Assembly: GCA_017554445.1 (NCBI GenBank)
Contig: JAFZIJ010000195.1
Coordinates: 1 to 34,911, forward strand
Reading direction: 5' to 3'
DNA: 34,911 nucleotides
Origin: Victivallales bacterium
GTDB lineage: Bacteria; Verrucomicrobiota; Lentisphaeria; Oligosphaerales; Oligosphaeraceae
This document shows, in pieces, positions 32,374 through 34,911 of the stretch. Made by a program: the position numbers and the translations under genes. The first letter of the stretch is position 1, and each line of letters opens with the position of its first letter. The notes beneath the pieces are model-generated. The model worked only from the letters and a program-made list of their open reading frames with translations. It had not been told where the DNA came from and searched no databases.

Positions 32374-34765
32374 TCCGCCTCCCGAGTGCTCCGTCGCCTA
32401 TTTCTGGATCATCAACGACAAAGTCGATGTAAATACCTGCAAGGCACAGCTTGAAGACATGGCCGCGCATGGCCTTCATGCCGTCTGTTTCCATCCGGAG
32501 CCGCCTGAATTCCGCCCCGTCGCCATGGCGACGAGGCTTGATCTGCCATATCTCTCCAAACCGTATTTCAATTTCGTACGCGAAATGGTCAAAAAATGCG
32601 CCGCACTCGACATGCATTACTGGCTCTATGACGAAGGCGGCTGGCCATCCGGCAACGCCTGCGGACAGGTCATGGCCTCCAATCCCAAACGCTTCCGCCA
32701 GATGTGCATCGCCAAAGGCCCCGATGGACATGCCTTCATCAAAACGCTCCCTGCGCAGGATGAGACCGGTCGTTACGGATATCCCAACCTCCTTACTCCC
32801 GGCGTCGCGGAAGCATTCATCGAACTCACCCATCATCGCCATAAACTAGCCGCGCAGAACTATTTGGGCAAGACAATCAAATACGCCTTCCAAGACGAAG
32901 CCTGCTTCTGCAGAAACGCATGGACGGAAGACTTTCCACAAATGTTCAAACGTTGGAAAGACTATGACATCATGCCCTATCTGGACGTTCTCCTCCAAGA
33001 ACCGCGCGACGACGATTCAGAAGAAACGATCAAAGTCCGCATCGACTATCAGGACGTCCGCGCACGGCTTTTCGCTGAACGCTTCGTCCTGCCCATACGT
33101 AGTTGGTGCCGCCGCAATAAGTTGCTGTCAGGCGGTCACTTCGGCGGTGAAGACGACCCGCGCAACAACGTTCTTCACGGCTATGGCCACATCATGCGCG
33201 TCCTGCGCTATTTGGACATGCCGGGCGTCGATGTCATTTGGCGTCAACTCTTCCCTGGCGTTCGTACCCACGTCTTTCCGAAATACGCATCGTCCATCGC
33301 CCGCCAAAGCGGCCACGACTGTTCACTCACGGAAACAGCCGCCGTTTTCGGCAATGGCTTGACGCCGCTCCAGCTCAAGTGGTTGCTCGAATATCAACTC
33401 GTCCGCGGAATCAATACGATCGTTCTCAGTTGCTACGAAATGTCCACGAAGGACCATCTGCTTTACGTCAATCCGCGACCGCAATGCGGGCCAGACGATC
33501 CGCTGTGGCCATATTCAAATCTATGGCACACCTATTTTGCGCGCCTCTGCTACATTCTCAAACAAGGCAAGGCGGACTGCCGCGTCGCCCTGTATTACGA
33601 TATCCGTTCCATCTGGGCGGGTGCTTCGGAAGGTGAAGCCGCCGCGAGAATCCATGAGGAGATTTCACAAAAACTGCTCGAACGGCAAATCGATTTCGAT
33701 TTCGTCGATGACGACGTGCTCGGCAAGCCCAAGACAAAAGTCTATGACGACGGCAGTTTCAAAATCGGAACCATGGTATATGACACGCTCATCATCCCGT
33801 CGCGCAACCGTATGACGCCCGAAGCCAAGAGGCTCGTCGAACGAATCGCCTCGCGTGGCGGCGCGGTTTTGAATGAAAAGCAGTTAAACCGCATCAAGCC
33901 TGTTATCGACATCACGCCCGCGTCGAAGCATCTCCGTGTCACCAAGCGAATATGGAATGAAACTCCCTACTATTTCATCGTCAATGAATCCGATGAAACC
34001 GTTCAGACCACCATCCACATCGACTGTGAATGGGGCCTTCCCGCCCGCCTTGATCCCATGACTGGCGAGTGCCTTTGGATTCCGTGCGACGAAGAAGCCA
34101 ACGCCTTCGAATGGACGTTCGAGCCATTTGGCTCCCTCCTTTTCTGCCTCGAATCACCCGAGGAAGAACAACAGCTCGAACTCGAAGGAGAAGACGATCT
34201 CGACGACGTTGAACTGGACGATGATTTGGACGATGCCGAACAAGAAATCAATACGATTACGATCAAGAAAGGATGGACGCTCACGCCTGTCACGAAATAC
34301 GTGATTTCCGAAAACGGCGTGGATCATGTCGATATGAGCGAAAAACTGCCTGTGAAACTGAAGGTGTTGGGCGACTGGCAAGATGTATTGGGCGTTGATT
34401 TCAGCGGCGAAGCCTGCTACACAACGACCTTCAAACTGCCTCGAAAACCAACGGAGGCCTATATCAGTTTGGGCAAAGTCAACTACGTCTGCACAATCAT
34501 CGTCAACGGCATCGAAGTGACGAAATGCTGCTGGCCACCATACGAATGCGACATTCCAACCGATTTCCTCCACGAAGGCGAAAACCAACTGGAAATCCGT
34601 GTTTCCAACACGTTGGCAAACGCCATCAACGCCCCAGGCGTTCTTGAAACATGGAAACAACGTTACCCGCAGCAACGCGACATGTACGACAAGATGGAAC
34701 GCCCCTTCGAACGCGAATCGCTTCCATCAGGCCTCTTCGGCCCCGTTTCCATCGCCTTTGAGTAA
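32348..34765 (+). CDS. GH106-like glycoside hydrolase (putative alpha-L-rhamnosidase)
   Basis: An 805-aa protein. The N-terminal part is a TIM-barrel-like region with HAVCFHPEP, YWLYDEGGWPSGNACGQV (typical of GH106 rhamnosidase-like proteins), an acidic turn in FQDEACF and SLTETAAVFG. The C-terminal part has beta-sandwich domains, including a sugar-binding-like one with GKVNYVCTIIVNGIEV, common to GH2 and GH106 enzymes. Residues about 603-632 form an unusual run rich in Glu, Asp and Leu between the two parts. No signal peptide is visible, so it may work in the cytoplasm on imported oligosaccharides. It overlaps tonB by 26 bp and so is probably in the same transcript. Rhamnosidase activity is inferred, not shown. 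Confidence 0.75.
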   Translation: MATKYDFNNPPPECSVAYFWIINDKVDVNTCKAQLEDMAAHGLHAVCFHPEPPEFRPVAMATRLDLPYLSKPYFNFVREMVKKCAALDMHYWLYDEGGWPSGNACGQVMASNPKRFRQMCIAKGPDGHAFIKTLPAQDETGRYGYPNLLTPGVAEAFIELTHHRHKLAAQNYLGKTIKYAFQDEACFCRNAWTEDFPQMFKRWKDYDIMPYLDVLLQEPRDDDSEETIKVRIDYQDVRARLFAERFVLPIRSWCRRNKLLSGGHFGGEDDPRNNVLHGYGHIMRVLRYLDMPGVDVIWRQLFPGVRTHVFPKYASSIARQSGHDCSLTETAAVFGNGLTPLQLKWLLEYQLVRGINTIVLSCYEMSTKDHLLYVNPRPQCGPDDPLWPYSNLWHTYFARLCYILKQGKADCRVALYYDIRSIWAGASEGEAAARIHEEISQKLLERQIDFDFVDDDVLGKPKTKVYDDGSFKIGTMVYDTLIIPSRNRMTPEAKRLVERIASRGGAVLNEKQLNRIKPVIDITPASKHLRVTKRIWNETPYYFIVNESDETVQTTIHIDCEWGLPARLDPMTGECLWIPCDEEANAFEWTFEPFGSLLFCLESPEEEQQLELEGEDDLDDVELDDDLDDAEQEINTITIKKGWTLTPVTKYVISENGVDHVDMSEKLPVKLKVLGDWQDVLGVDFSGEACYTTTFKLPRKPTEAYISLGKVNYVCTIIVNGIEVTKCCWPPYECDIPTDFLHEGENQLEIRVSNTLANAINAPGVLETWKQRYPQQRDMYDKMERPFERESLPSGLFGPVSIAFE

Positions 34766-34911
34766 CGACGGCGTCCCGCCGTTGGGTGTGGCGGCGGCGT
34801 CTCGCCGTCGCTTTTGAGTAACGACGGCGTCCCGCCGTTGGGTGTGGCGGCGGCGTCTCGCCGTCGCTTTTGAGTAACGACGGCGTCCCGCCGTTGGGTG
34901 TGGCGGCGGCG
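34760..34911. repeat. 56-bp tandem repeat beginning at the last codon of the glycosidase
   Basis: Copies start at 34760, 34816 and 34872 (the third cut by the window end at 40 bases), with an exact 56-bp period. Each contains two GC-rich hairpins, acggcgtcccgccgt and gcggcggcgtctcgccgtcgc, and begins with gagtaa, the last sense codon and stop of the glycosidase. The hairpins could terminate transcription. A related element lies at 19545-19572 on the other strand. Confidence 0.85.

Noticed and set aside
34760..34911. CRISPR-like array at the window end
   Set aside because: The 56-bp units follow each other directly with no spacers.

Overview
The window looks like a chromosomal segment of a Gram-negative bacterium, most likely from the PVC group (Lentisphaerota, Kiritimatiellota or Verrucomicrobiota). 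This is inferred from several things together: polysaccharide-degrading enzymes of types common there, a MoxR/BatA/vWA operon with its own ABC transporter, a TonB system, an often weak or absent Shine-Dalgarno sequence, and intergenic micro-repeats. No rRNA, tRNA, CRISPR array, phage gene or transposase was seen. No marker gene settles the phylum.

Region 1 (1-6557, + strand) starts with a 12-bp tandem repeat, followed by a lipoprotein with a TIM-barrel glycosidase-like body and a 616-bp gap holding repeat relics and candidate signals. Then comes a small redox group: a membrane-anchored flavodoxin, a flavin-reductase-like protein and an unusual lipoprotein joining a cyclophilin-like domain to a glutathione peroxidase. 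Next is a tight chain of overlapping genes: a frameshifted DUF3574 lipoprotein, a NUDIX hydrolase, an SDR oxidoreductase and a GNAT acetyltransferase.

Region 2 (6706-10010, - strand) encodes two exported polysaccharide-related enzymes, a heparinase II/III-type lyase and an SGNH esterase. Region 3 (10189-14275, + strand) holds a zinc-free quinone oxidoreductase, two tandemly duplicated secreted endonuclease/exonuclease/phosphatase-fold proteins, and a Gfo/Idh/MocA oxidoreductase.

Region 4 (14317-26474, + strand) is a 12-kb envelope operon. It encodes a coiled-coil membrane protein, a MoxR ATPase, a 591-aa membrane protein, an ABC ATPase and its permease, a DUF58 protein, a BatA-type vWA protein and a 919-aa protein with two vWA modules. 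MoxR-DUF58-vWA sets are known, but their fusion into one unit with an ABC exporter is poorly characterised. Nine-base-period repeats sit in the gaps of this operon and just beyond it.

Region 5 (26575-34765, + strand) begins with a clear cobalamin riboswitch before a BtuB-like TonB-dependent receptor. It continues with a DUF3450-like protein, a TtpC-like long ExbB, a very small ExbB, ExbD and TonB. This is the gene order of the Vibrio TonB2 system, so the segment looks like a self-contained B12 uptake unit with its own energiser. A GH106-like glycosidase overlaps the end of tonB. The window ends in a 56-bp tandem repeat that begins in the last sense codon of that glycosidase.
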